DNA of 64,000 nt from JBBRNH01 sp038230415 (GTDB lineage: Bacteria; Bacteroidota; Bacteroidia; Cytophagales; Spirosomataceae): contig JBBRNH010000009.1 of assembly GCA_038230415.1 (NCBI GenBank), positions 1-64,000 on the forward strand, read 5' to 3'. The translations under genes and the position numbers were made by a program. The notes beneath the pieces are model-generated. The model had not been told where the DNA came from and searched no databases. It saw nothing but the letters and a program-made list of their open reading frames with translations. This document shows positions 26,777-35,600 of the stretch, piece by piece; the stretch's first letter is position 1, and each line of letters begins with the position of its first letter.

Positions 26777-28342
26777 TCAATGCCGCAGACCAATGGTCAG
26801 GCCGTAGGTATAGGGCCGGGTGGTTAGTGCCGGGTTATCGGTCAGGGCGCGCCAGCCATACTGCACCGACGGCTCTACGCGCAGCCACCAACCCGGCCAT
26901 ACCGCCCGTTCGACCCCCGCCGAGACTTGCCCAAAGCCCGATACTACGCCACCTGAACCAGTGTATTTTCCCGCCGACAGCCCGGCAGTCAGGTACGGTT
27001 GCCAGGTTTGATTCGGGCCAGAAGCTGCCAGGCGTGGTCGGGCCGCGCTCGGTCGCCAGATGACATCGGTGCTGAAGCCCACAAATTGGCGTGTGTTGGC
27101 TAACTGTTCGGTTTGACGGCGGTACAGGGGTGTAAGCCGAATGGTCTGATTATCAAGTACCTCAACCCTTGCCGAATCGAACGATGCACCCCGTGAACTG
27201 TATTGTACCGATTGCCGGAGTTCGCTCATGGTTAGCCCGGCCCGGATAGCGAACTGCTTGTTTATGGCCTGCTCTATGCCGATTTGCGCCCGCCATCCCG
27301 CCCGTCCGCCCGACAACGGGCCGGGTGTTTGAATCTGCTCAACGTAGCGTTCGTCGGTACGCACGGGTGTCAGTTGGTGGTAGGTATAGAGGGGCGTTAC
27401 GGCCACAAACCAGGCGCGGGCGGGGCGTTGCCGCACCACAGCCGGGGCTGTCGGCAGCGTTTCGGGTGTGGTTTCGGACAATAGAATACGTTTTGTATAG
27501 GGCTGAATGGTGCGCTGTGTTTCTAAACCGTCAATCGCTACACCCCGACTTAAATCAGGCACGAGGGGTTTCGTAGTTCCTGTGTTTATGGCAGGAACAC
27601 GGGCCGACCCCTCGCTGAAGCCGGAGGTAATGGATTCTGGTCCGTTAGCGGATACATTAGCCAGTACCATTTTTGGATTCAGGCGGGACTCTGACTCCGG
27701 GCGTTGTGTTGCAGCCTGACCCGGTGCCAAAAAACCCCGATGGGGTATAACCGCTGAATAGACTTTCTGAGTGCTATTGACCGCAAACCCTGATGCGATA
27801 ACGGGTTTTATCGCCCTGTTCGATTTGACTGATTGGGGTGCCGGTTTAATAATCCGGTTTGAGTGGGCCAGTTGGTTTGCTGATTCTGGATGGCTGACTA
27901 ACTCATCAGGTGCGTTGACGGTTTCCCGGACTTTATCCGCTTTGGCTGACGGGCCAACGGGGTTCGTAGCCGCGTTCCGTTCTTGCCTGCTCTCGGCAGG
28001 AGAGGGGCGTTTAGAAAGCCTGTGGCCCGTTGATTGTCTCTCGGCACCGTTGATTTGCATGGTTTCGGCTGGTACAGATTGGGTTTGCATTCGGGCTACT
28101 TCGTCCGGCACGGAGTGGCGTTGCGGGCGTTGCGTGGCCTGCATGAGCCAGATGCCGAGCAGCACAGCCGCAACCCCGCCCATACCCATACGGGCAGCCG
28201 AAACCGGGTTGGCAACGGGCGCGGGCAAGGGGTTGGCAGCCGCCAGAATCCGGGCCAGGGCACCGGCGGGGGGCTGGGCTTCGAGGTCGGTTAGGCGTTG
28301 CCGAAACAACCGTTCCCAATCGTCGTGTTCAGGTGTGTTCAT
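26777..28342 (-). CDS. Anti-sigma-like protein with inner-membrane helix and outer-membrane barrel domain
   Basis: A 521-residue product from the ATG at 28342 (MNTPEHDDWERLFRQRL), overlapping the sigma gene by 14 bp. There is no signal peptide. Residues 1-50 are cytosolic and helical; one membrane helix follows (GMGGVAAVLLGIWLMQ, about 53-68). Then comes about 270 residues of Pro/Ser/Thr/Gln-rich, probably disordered linker, and a C-terminal domain (about 335-521) of alternating amphipathic strands (WFVAVTPLYTYHQL, WLRVEPSVQYGWRAL, ending TYGLTIGLRH) with features of a small outer-membrane beta-barrel. This matches the dual-membrane-spanning anti-sigma (Dma) architecture described in Bacteroides thetaiotaomicron. 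Confidence 0.8.
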   Translation of the reverse strand: MNTPEHDDWERLFRQRLTDLEAQPPAGALARILAAANPLPAPVANPVSAARMGMGGVAAVLLGIWLMQATQRPQRHSVPDEVARMQTQSVPAETMQINGAERQSTGHRLSKRPSPAESRQERNAATNPVGPSAKADKVRETVNAPDELVSHPESANQLAHSNRIIKPAPQSVKSNRAIKPVIASGFAVNSTQKVYSAVIPHRGFLAPGQAATQRPESESRLNPKMVLANVSANGPESITSGFSEGSARVPAINTGTTKPLVPDLSRGVAIDGLETQRTIQPYTKRILLSETTPETLPTAPAVVRQRPARAWFVAVTPLYTYHQLTPVRTDERYVEQIQTPGPLSGGRAGWRAQIGIEQAINKQFAIRAGLTMSELRQSVQYSSRGASFDSARVEVLDNQTIRLTPLYRRQTEQLANTRQFVGFSTDVIWRPSAARPRLAASGPNQTWQPYLTAGLSAGKYTGSGGVVSGFGQVSAGVERAVWPGWWLRVEPSVQYGWRALTDNPALTTRPYTYGLTIGLRH

Positions 28343-28880
28343 AGCTAACAATTCCTAAAGTACTGAGTTTTCGTTTGAGCATCGCTTTGGCCCGTGCCAA
28401 CTGCGATTTTGAGGTCCCTTCGGCAATGCCAAGCAGCTCGCCGATTTCGGGGTGCGTAAATCCTTCCATCACATAGAGGTTAAAAACCATCCGGTATCCG
28501 TCGGGTAAGGCTTCAACAGATTGTAGTAATTCGTCGGTCGAGAGCCGGGCCAGTACCGCGAGGTGATCGTCGGTGTGGTGATCGAGGGCTTCTTCGTAAT
28601 CGGTTTCGGCGCGTTGCTTGCTGTTTTTGTGATAGACGTTGATGGCCGTGTTGGTCATCACGCGTTTCATCCAGGGCAGCAGTTTTTCGGCCTGTTCGAG
28701 GGTGTGGAGTTGCTGAAAAATCCGGGCGAAACCTTCCTGAAACATATCGTCGGCCTCGGCGCGGCTTTTGGCATACCGACGGCACATACCCATCAGCCGC
28801 CCCCGAAACCGCTCATAAAAAGCAGTCTGGGCGCGGGGGTCGTTTTGTTGGCAGGCCCGCAGCAGCTCCAGGTCGGTCAT
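28329..28880 (-). CDS. ECF-type RNA polymerase sigma factor
   Basis: A 183-residue sigma-70 family factor. Region 2 spans about 10-85 (RLMGMCRRYAKSRAEADDMFQEGFARIFQ, where the DDMFQEGF segment contacts core and WMKRVMTNTAINVYHKN the -10 region). Region 4 spans about 115-170 (LPDGYRMVFNLYVMEGFTHP then EIGELLGIAEGTSKSQLARA). It is translationally overlapped by the membrane protein gene behind it, the standard sigma/anti-sigma order. Expected to control an envelope response; autoregulation is likely but no motif was established. Confidence 0.94.
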   Translation of the reverse strand: MTDLELLRACQQNDPRAQTAFYERFRGRLMGMCRRYAKSRAEADDMFQEGFARIFQQLHTLEQAEKLLPWMKRVMTNTAINVYHKNSKQRAETDYEEALDHHTDDHLAVLARLSTDELLQSVEALPDGYRMVFNLYVMEGFTHPEIGELLGIAEGTSKSQLARAKAMLKRKLSTLGIVSYEHT

Positions 28881-28885
28881 TTCTT

Positions 28886-28968
28886 AGTGGCAAGTGATTA
28901 GTGGTTGGTGTCAGATAGTCAGTCTTCCGGGCGAAGCAACTAACCACTGATCACCTGCCACTGATCAC
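28886..28968. repeat. Imperfect inverted repeat upstream of the sigma gene
   Basis: AGTGGCAAGTGATTAGTGGTT (from 28886) pairs with AACCACTGATCACCTGCCACT (to about 28962) with two mismatches. The same words (AGTGATCAGTGGTTAG) recur in the repeat at 30306-30396. Confidence 0.8.
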
Positions 28969-30245
28969 TCTTTAATCGTCAGCACCACATCGGCAGTAGC
29001 TTTGGTGTTGGCTGCATCGGTGAGTTCGTAGGTAAAACTAACGATTCCTTTCTTCGGTTGGGCATCGAGCCGGTAAACAACTGTCCCGTCGCGCAGGATT
29101 TCTAATTTAGCGTTGGCCGGGTTCGCACTGATCCGCATGGCTTTCAGCGGGCCGCACGTTTTGTCGTTCAATAAAACCGGCAGCAGCACCGTTCCGAGCC
29201 GAACGTCAACCGTGGGTTTGCTCAGGCTGACAGTACGGGCATCTTTGGTAGCCGTTAATTTGCAGCCGGTGGCTACGGCAGTTGCCTTCACCCGCACCAC
29301 CGCCGTTGAACATACGCCGTTTTCGCACCGCTGATACGTCAACTCGTCGTTGGCCCAGTCCGTAGTTTTGAGTTTATACACAAGCTGATTGCTGGCATTG
29401 ACGCGGGCGGTGCCGTTGGTCGGTGCTTTGGTGATGGTCAGCGGAACGGCGCGGTTTCCCCGGCAGAGCTGGTCATTAATCAAGACCGGAATCAGAATCG
29501 AGTCGGTCTGGAACACCGGGCGAAACGGTACCTGATCGTCGCGGAGGGTGATTTTGCAATTTTTGAGCGGGTCTCCCACCGTGAGCGATACCACGCCGAG
29601 AGCGCAGGTTTGGGTAGCGGCTCCGGCGTTGCAGATGGAATAAACAAAAAAATCGCGCCCGTTAAACCCGGCGTTGGGCTTGTAAACAACATCAGCCCCA
29701 ACAACCAGTACTGTGCCGGACTTGGGCGCGACTTTTATCTTGAGCGATGTCGGGTCGGGCGTGCCTTCGCAGAATTTGTCGTTTTTCAACACGCCAATCG
29801 TAATGCTGGTGTTGGCGGGCGTTTCGGCTTTGTCGGGAACGGCACCGAGTTTGCAGGGCAGGTCGGCTCCATCGAGTGCCATCTCAACCCGGAACGGCAC
29901 CGTCACAATCTTGTTGGCGAGTTTTATATCGGTGCCAATGGTAAAATTGTCTTCACCGGCCACAAACTCACCGTCGGGCGTGTAGAGCAGCAGGCCGCTC
30001 TGGGCAAATTTGGCCTCGCCTGATTCCGGCTGCTCGCTGACGGTGAACGTGGTCGCCGTGTTCAGATTGGTCAAGGTGCGGAGATCAACGGCTACCGGCT
30101 GATCGGGCAGCACGGTCAGGGCGGTATTGTCTAACGGGTCATCGGTGGCGGGCGGCAACACATCCTGGCTGATCCGGTCGCAGGATAACAGGCTGACAAT
30201 CAAAAGTAAACTGGCCCAAAGCGGGCGCATCACAATGCGTTTCAT
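28965..30245 (-). CDS. Lipoprotein with tandem Ig-like (cadherin-like) domains
   Basis: From the ATG at 30245 the product has 426 residues and a lipoprotein signal (MKRIVMRPLWASLLLIVSLL, lipobox LLSC). The mature protein is a string of about four beta-sandwich repeats with the shared motif LxNDxxC (GVLKNDKFCEGT, PVLINDQLCRGN, PVLLNDKTCGPL), each followed by a PxxGT/A...Y strand pair. This is the cadherin-like Ig_7/Big_9 pattern used in surface proteins. Cys in each repeat may form disulfides. Partner unknown. Confidence 0.85.
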   Translation of the reverse strand: MKRIVMRPLWASLLLIVSLLSCDRISQDVLPPATDDPLDNTALTVLPDQPVAVDLRTLTNLNTATTFTVSEQPESGEAKFAQSGLLLYTPDGEFVAGEDNFTIGTDIKLANKIVTVPFRVEMALDGADLPCKLGAVPDKAETPANTSITIGVLKNDKFCEGTPDPTSLKIKVAPKSGTVLVVGADVVYKPNAGFNGRDFFVYSICNAGAATQTCALGVVSLTVGDPLKNCKITLRDDQVPFRPVFQTDSILIPVLINDQLCRGNRAVPLTITKAPTNGTARVNASNQLVYKLKTTDWANDELTYQRCENGVCSTAVVRVKATAVATGCKLTATKDARTVSLSKPTVDVRLGTVLLPVLLNDKTCGPLKAMRISANPANAKLEILRDGTVVYRLDAQPKKGIVSFTYELTDAANTKATADVVLTIKE

Positions 30246-30305
30246 GGCGTATTTGTCTCTGTTTACAAAGACAAACGACAGGGCAAAAGGGTTGCTTTTT
30301 GTTTG

Positions 30306-30396
30306 AGTGGTTAGCGGCAAGTGGTTAGTGATCAGTTGCTCCGCCAGCTATTGATCCCAGCAGGGCTAACCACTAACCACTGATCACTAACTACTA
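30306..30396. repeat. Inverted-repeat element of the AGTGGTTAG type
   Basis: Left arm GTGGTTAGTGATCAGT and right arm carrying CTAACCACTAACCACTGATC share the words GTGATCAGTGGTTAG in opposite orientation. It fills the spacer between the Ig lipoprotein and the GDSL hydrolase gene. Confidence 0.8.
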
Positions 30397-31047
30397 TTTC
30401 AACGCTTCCATCATTCGCTCGGCCACAAACTGATTGCCGGTTTCGTTGAGGTGAACGCGGTCGGTGGTCAGAATACCCTGGGCTTGGTTTTTGGGGTTGT
30501 TTTTGAGGTTATAATCCAAGAACGCTTTCCGCAGGTCAACGATGGGCAGTTTTTCGCGGGTTGCTAAGTCACGAATCAGTTGGCTGTACTGGTTGAGGTC
30601 GCCGTCCTGCTCGTTTGAGAAGTCGGTTTTTTCGCCGATGGCGGCAGGCGTAACCAAGATCACCTGCGCGTTGGCGGCCTGGAGTTTCTTGATAAGTGCT
30701 TCGTAGAACTTCACGAACTTATCGGGGTCGGTGCCGGTGCCGTAGGTGCGTTTGTGCCAGACATCGTTTACGCCGACATACACATAGACCACATCGGGTT
30801 GGCGGGTCAGCACGTCGGTATCCATCCGCAGAAACAGATCATAGATTTTATTGCCGCCGATACCCGCTCCAATCAGTTCATAATCAGCCGATTTGCCTTG
30901 TTTGGCGAGCATATCGGTCATGCGGGTAATGTAGCCGCCGGGCAGCACACCGGCCTGGGTGATTGAGTCACCGAAAAAAACAACGCGCTTCGGTTTGCTG
31001 GTAAACGTCATGGCGATCAGGGCCAGGGAGATAAAAAGGAGTTTCAT
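30394..31047 (-). CDS. Exported SGNH/GDSL-type hydrolase
   Basis: Esterase/acetyl-hydrolase fold, 217 residues. Short signal peptide (MKLLFISLALIAMTFTS). All four SGNH blocks are present: nucleophile Ser in VVFFGDSITQAG, Gly in GAGIGGNKI, Asn in YVGVNDVWH, and the Asp-x-x-His pair in TTDRVHLNETG. Likely substrates are acetylated glycans or lipids. Adjacent to a GntP permease gene on the same strand, with a long inverted repeat between them. Confidence 0.92.
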   Translation of the reverse strand: MKLLFISLALIAMTFTSKPKRVVFFGDSITQAGVLPGGYITRMTDMLAKQGKSADYELIGAGIGGNKIYDLFLRMDTDVLTRQPDVVYVYVGVNDVWHKRTYGTGTDPDKFVKFYEALIKKLQAANAQVILVTPAAIGEKTDFSNEQDGDLNQYSQLIRDLATREKLPIVDLRKAFLDYNLKNNPKNQAQGILTTDRVHLNETGNQFVAERMMEALK

Positions 31048-31076
31048 TTCAGGGGATGTTTAAACAAAAAGAGTTT

Positions 31077-31179
31077 TTAAACACAGAGTCAGGGAGGTTT
31101 CACAGAGACCACTGAGTTATTTTCTAAAGAGTAACTCCCCTCTGCGTCCTCTGTGAAACCTCCCTGACTCTGTGTTTAA
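31077..31179. repeat. 31-bp perfect inverted repeat of the CACAGAG type
   Basis: Arms at 31077-31107 and 31149-31179 are exact reverse complements (TTAAACACAGAGTCAGGGAG onward), with a 41-nt loop. It fills the spacer between the GntP and GDSL genes. CACAGAG-rich intergenic repeats of this kind are known from several bacterial phyla. Confidence 0.95.
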
Positions 31180-31188
31180 TCTTTAAAA

Positions 31189-32529
31189 TCACAGAATCGC
31201 GTCCAGCGCCAGCACACCCAGCAGCCCGACCACCGAGACGATGGTTTCCATAACCGTCCAGGTTTGCAGGGTTTGGGTAATGGTCAGGTTAAAATATTCT
31301 TTGAAGAGCCAGAAACCGCCATCGTTGATGTGCGAAAACATCAGGCTCCCCGCTCCGATTGCCAGCACCATCAGTTCGGGATGCGTCATATTGGTCTGCA
31401 CCAGCGGCAAAATAATTCCTACCGTTGTCAGGCCCGCCACCGTTGCCGACCCCACACAAACCCGGATAAACCCGGCCATGCCCCAGCCCAGCAGCAGGGG
31501 CGAGATAGGAACGCCAATCAACAATGAGCCAATGTATTTACTGGTGCCACTGTCGGCAAAAACCTGTTTCAAGGCCCCGGCCCCGGCGATGACGAGCAAA
31601 ATGGGCGAGGCCGCTTTGATGGCTTCTTCGAGGTCTTTCATCACGGCTTTCATGGTGGGCCGTTTGCCGTTGATGGGCCGCAGCCCCAGGGCGTAAACAG
31701 CCACCAGCACCGATACCAGCATCCCCATAAACGGCTCGGCCAGCAGCGTAATGAGTTTGAGCAGCAGTACGTTATCTGCTAAATTTACTTTTGCCCAGCC
31801 TTTCAGTGGCCCAAACACCGTGAGCAAAAAAACGGGCAGCAACGCCACAAAAAAACTGATTCCGGTGCCGGGCAGATCGCTCGTCGGCACCTCGCGAATG
31901 TTAAAAACGGTGCGGTCTATTTTGGGTTGAAACCGTCCCAGCGTCCGCCCAAAAATCGGCCCGGCCACGATGATAGCCGGGATAGCCACGATGATGCCAT
32001 ACAGCAGCGTTTTGCCAATGGGCGCGTTGAGTTGCCCGGCAATGGCCGACGGCGACGGGTGCGGGGGCAGGTAGCCGTGCGCCACCGACAGGGCCGACAG
32101 CATCGGGACGGCAACCGTCAGCAGCGGCAGCCGCGCCGAGGCCGCAATGGTAAAAATGAGCGGCACAACAATGATGAACCCGGCATTGTAGAACAACGGA
32201 ATCCCGATGATGAACCCCGCCAATGCCACCCCCCAGCGAATGTTTTTGATGCCAAACCAACCGATGAGTACGTCGGTGATGCGCCGGGCGGCTCCGCTTT
32301 CGGCCACCAACCGGCCCAGCATCGCCCCGAACCCGATAATCAGCACGAGTTCGCCGAGGGTGCCGCCGATGCCGCTCTGGATAGACTTTGCCAGCGTCGG
32401 AACGTCCATGCCAGCCGCCAGCCCGATGCCCAGCGCAACGATCACGAACGAGATAAAGGTGTCGAGCCGGACAACGGCAATCAGTAGCACAAGGCACAAA
32501 ATGCCGCAAAGCGTGATAACAAGGGGCAT
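31189..32529 (-). CDS. GntP-family gluconate/sugar-acid permease
   Basis: Proton symporter for gluconate or related sugar acids; 446 residues, about 12-14 hydrophobic segments. GntP family features: SIQSGIGGTLGELVLIIGFG near residue 50, AHGYLPPHPSPSAIAGQ (the conserved HPxP motif) and SHINDGGFWLFKEYFNL near the C-terminus. Catabolic genes are not adjacent, so the exact substrate is open. Confidence 0.94.
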   Translation of the reverse strand: MPLVITLCGILCLVLLIAVVRLDTFISFVIVALGIGLAAGMDVPTLAKSIQSGIGGTLGELVLIIGFGAMLGRLVAESGAARRITDVLIGWFGIKNIRWGVALAGFIIGIPLFYNAGFIIVVPLIFTIAASARLPLLTVAVPMLSALSVAHGYLPPHPSPSAIAGQLNAPIGKTLLYGIIVAIPAIIVAGPIFGRTLGRFQPKIDRTVFNIREVPTSDLPGTGISFFVALLPVFLLTVFGPLKGWAKVNLADNVLLLKLITLLAEPFMGMLVSVLVAVYALGLRPINGKRPTMKAVMKDLEEAIKAASPILLVIAGAGALKQVFADSGTSKYIGSLLIGVPISPLLLGWGMAGFIRVCVGSATVAGLTTVGIILPLVQTNMTHPELMVLAIGAGSLMFSHINDGGFWLFKEYFNLTITQTLQTWTVMETIVSVVGLLGVLALDAIL

Positions 32530-32611
32530 AATCGGGCCGGAGAGTGGGTTTGTCAGGAAAGTGAGAAACTTCGGCTATTTACCCGGCTTGTCTGTATCGT
32601 CCAAAAAAGGA

Positions 32612-32641
32612 AAGGCCCGCTAAATCGAGTCAGCGGGCCTT
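32612..32641 (-). terminator. Terminator after the giant repeat protein gene
   Basis: AAGGCCCGCT and AGCGGGCCTT form a perfect 10-bp stem with a 10-nt loop. On the minus strand it is followed by a T-rich run, 31 bp beyond the stop at 32672. Confidence 0.85.
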
Positions 32642-32671
32642 AACCAGGCAATATGAACGCTGGTTAATCGG

Positions 32672-35600
32672 TTAGCGAACCGACTTGATTTTTTTAACAG
32701 TGATCGGTACGCAAATCGGCGCAGGACACGCGCAGTTAGCCACCGGAACCGTTACCGTCAGATCAACCGAGCAGACCGTGCCGTTTGCCAACGCCCCCGC
32801 CGACACCCGAACGTAATAGGTTGTGCCACCCACCGCATTGCTCACGATCTCGCCGTTGCCGGGGATGCCATTGGCCGGTATTGGCCGGGCCGTTGCCGGG
32901 TTAATACCGGTACCGCCCGTTGAGTACTGGTAGGTCAGGCCCGATGAAGCTGTGCCGGTTCCTGCGCCCGTAACCAACACCTTACCATTGGTTTGTGGCG
33001 TAACGCCTTCGCAGGTTGGGGCTACCGCTGTCAGCGTGAGTGATGGCAAGTTTATTTCTTCGATCACAAACGGGCAGCAAGCCCCTGATTCACAGGCCGA
33101 ACTACTCACCAGGCCGCCCGTTGCTACGCTGTAACTACCCGCTTGCGTTGCCGTGTAGCTACTGCTGATGGCCCCGACGATGCCGGTTCCGTTGCGATAC
33201 CACTGGTAGCTGCTGCGCCCCTCAGCTACCGATAACCGTACCGCATAGCCGGAGCCGTTGCAGACCTGAACCGGAATACTCGTGCAAACCGTAGCTGTCT
33301 GGCTGCCCACTGAAGCCCGGTTGTAGGCAATGCCCTCGGCCAGCACACTCGCCGAGAAAGTCAGCGTGGCCGTGCCATTGGCGGGCAGGCTCGCTATGGT
33401 CCAGATGCCGGTGTTGCTGGTGTAGGTGCCGGTGCTGGTGGTGGCCGAGTTTGGCACGTAGCTCAGGTTGCCGCCCAGCGCATCCGTCACCACTGCCGAC
33501 CCCGATACCAACCCCGAATTCACAACCGTAATGGTATAGACCAGCACATCGCCAAGCCGGGCGGTGCCGGTGCTGACCCGCTTGCTAATCACAAACGAAG
33601 GCCGGAGCGGGTAGAAGCCCGCGTCAATGGTCGGGTTGTTCTGGCCCGAAGCCAGCGTTACGGATTGGCTACTGCCCGTTGGGAAGGTGGTGGCCGTGTA
33701 GCCCGCCGGTGCCGTGAAGCTCACCGAATACGGCACGCCCGGCACCAGGCCCGTGAAGCTATACGTGCCATCGGGGTTGGTAGTGGTGGTTGCCACCACC
33801 GAGCCGTTGCTGACGAGCGTAACCGTTACGCCCCCCAAAACCATCTCGCCGTTGTTCTGGATGCCATCCCCATCGGTATCAACAAACACCTGATCGCCGA
33901 GGCTGGCCGGGCGGTAAAAACCGGCATCGAGGGTGTTGTTGGTTTCGCCCCCGGCCATCGTCACGGATTGACTACGACCCGTAACGGGGTCGCGGTCGCT
34001 GTCGGTGGCATCGGGGCCGGTGTTGGCGATTGTTGCCGAGAAGCCCGTTGGTACACCAAACTGCACCTGATAGGCTACACCCGGAGTCAGCCCCGTGAAC
34101 GAATAAATCCCGTTGGCATTGGTGGTGGTGGTTACTATGATGCTGTTGTTCTGCACCAAACTCACCGTTACGCCCAGGATTCCGGGTTCGCCCGTGTCCT
34201 GCTGGCCGTTGCCGTTTTCATCGTCCCAGACAAAGTTACCGAGGGCGGCAAACTGCACGGGCTGAATAGTTGCCGTGGCGGTGTCGTCTTCGTTGGGGTT
34301 GGTGCTGCTGTTGCCCGGTGTCGAGTTTATATCGTCACCACTGTCGGCGGTAATTTCGGCCCGGTTGGTGAGCGGAGCCGATGTGCTGGCAACCAACGTG
34401 TAGGCAATGGTCAGCGTGGCACTCTGGTTGGGCGATAGCGTAGCCACCACCGCCGTTGCCGCTGTGCCGTTGCTGGTAAAGTCGGGCGAGTTGGCCGCCG
34501 AGAAACTCAGCCCGGCGGGGGGCGTGTCTGTCACTTGTGTGTTGGTGGCTGTTAGTTCTCCCTGATTCGTCACTACGATGCGATACCGAATCAGACTACC
34601 AGGCAGCAACGGCATCGGGAACGAAACCACTTCTTTTGCCAGCGACAGATTGAAGCGCAGGTAATAGAACCCGGCATCGAGCGAGGTGTTGTTTTCGCCC
34701 GATGTGAGCGTCACCGGAGCCGTAATGCCGTTGATGGCATCGCTGTCCCGTGTGTCGTCACCGCCCTGATTCGCCACCGAAGCCGAGGTGTTGGCCGGTG
34801 CCGAGAAACTCACCGAATAGGGTACGCCCGGCGTTAAGCCCGTGAAACTATACAGCCCGCTCAGGCTGGTTACGGTTGTGGCAACCACCGCGCCATCGGC
34901 AATGAGCGTTACAATCACGCCGGCAATCGGAGTGTCTCCGGTAGACTGCGTACCGTCGCGGTCGTTATCGGCGAAGACGTAGTTACCCAAGCTGGCAAAG
35001 GCCGAGACCGGCAGTGTTGCCATAGCCGTATTGTTGCCGGGATTGGTGTCAATGGCGGGTGGGCCATCGGCATCGGTTGTTGACGTAAACCGGCTGATGA
35101 CGGCCACATTAGCTAAACTACTGCCGCTAAATGCCGGGCTGATCTGCGCCGTGAGCATCAGACTCACCGTGCCGCCGTTGGCCGCCACCGGCCCCGAAAC
35201 GATGGCACTCATCGAGCCAGAACCCGCGTTTGTGAAGCCTGTGCCGCTCACAAACGACAGACTGGCGGGCAGTTGGTCGTTTACCCGGACGTTATAGACC
35301 GGGAAGGCCGAACTGTTGGTTACGGTTATGCGGTAGGTAATTAACCCGCCCGGCAGATACGGCCCGGCAGTAACAACAGTCTTTGCAATCGTTACGTCAT
35401 ACAACCCCTGAAATCCCGCGTCGAGCGTCGTGTTGTTCTCGCCCGATGAGAGTGTCACCGGCGTTGTGATGCCGCCCGGATACGTCGTGGCCGTGTAGTT
35501 GGCGGGTGTTGTGAAACTCACCGAATACGGTACGCCCGGTGTCAGACCCGTGAAACTGTATGTGCCAGTGATTGGGTTGGTGGTGGTGGTTGCCACCACC

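Noticed and set aside
31901..32509. Overlapping ORFs on both strands within the permease gene
   Set aside because: The GntP protein is unmistakable in its frame; the others are Arg/His/Pro-rich shadows.
33665..34438. Plus-strand ORF of 257 codons
   Set aside because: Antisense to the same giant gene, same composition, no start signal.
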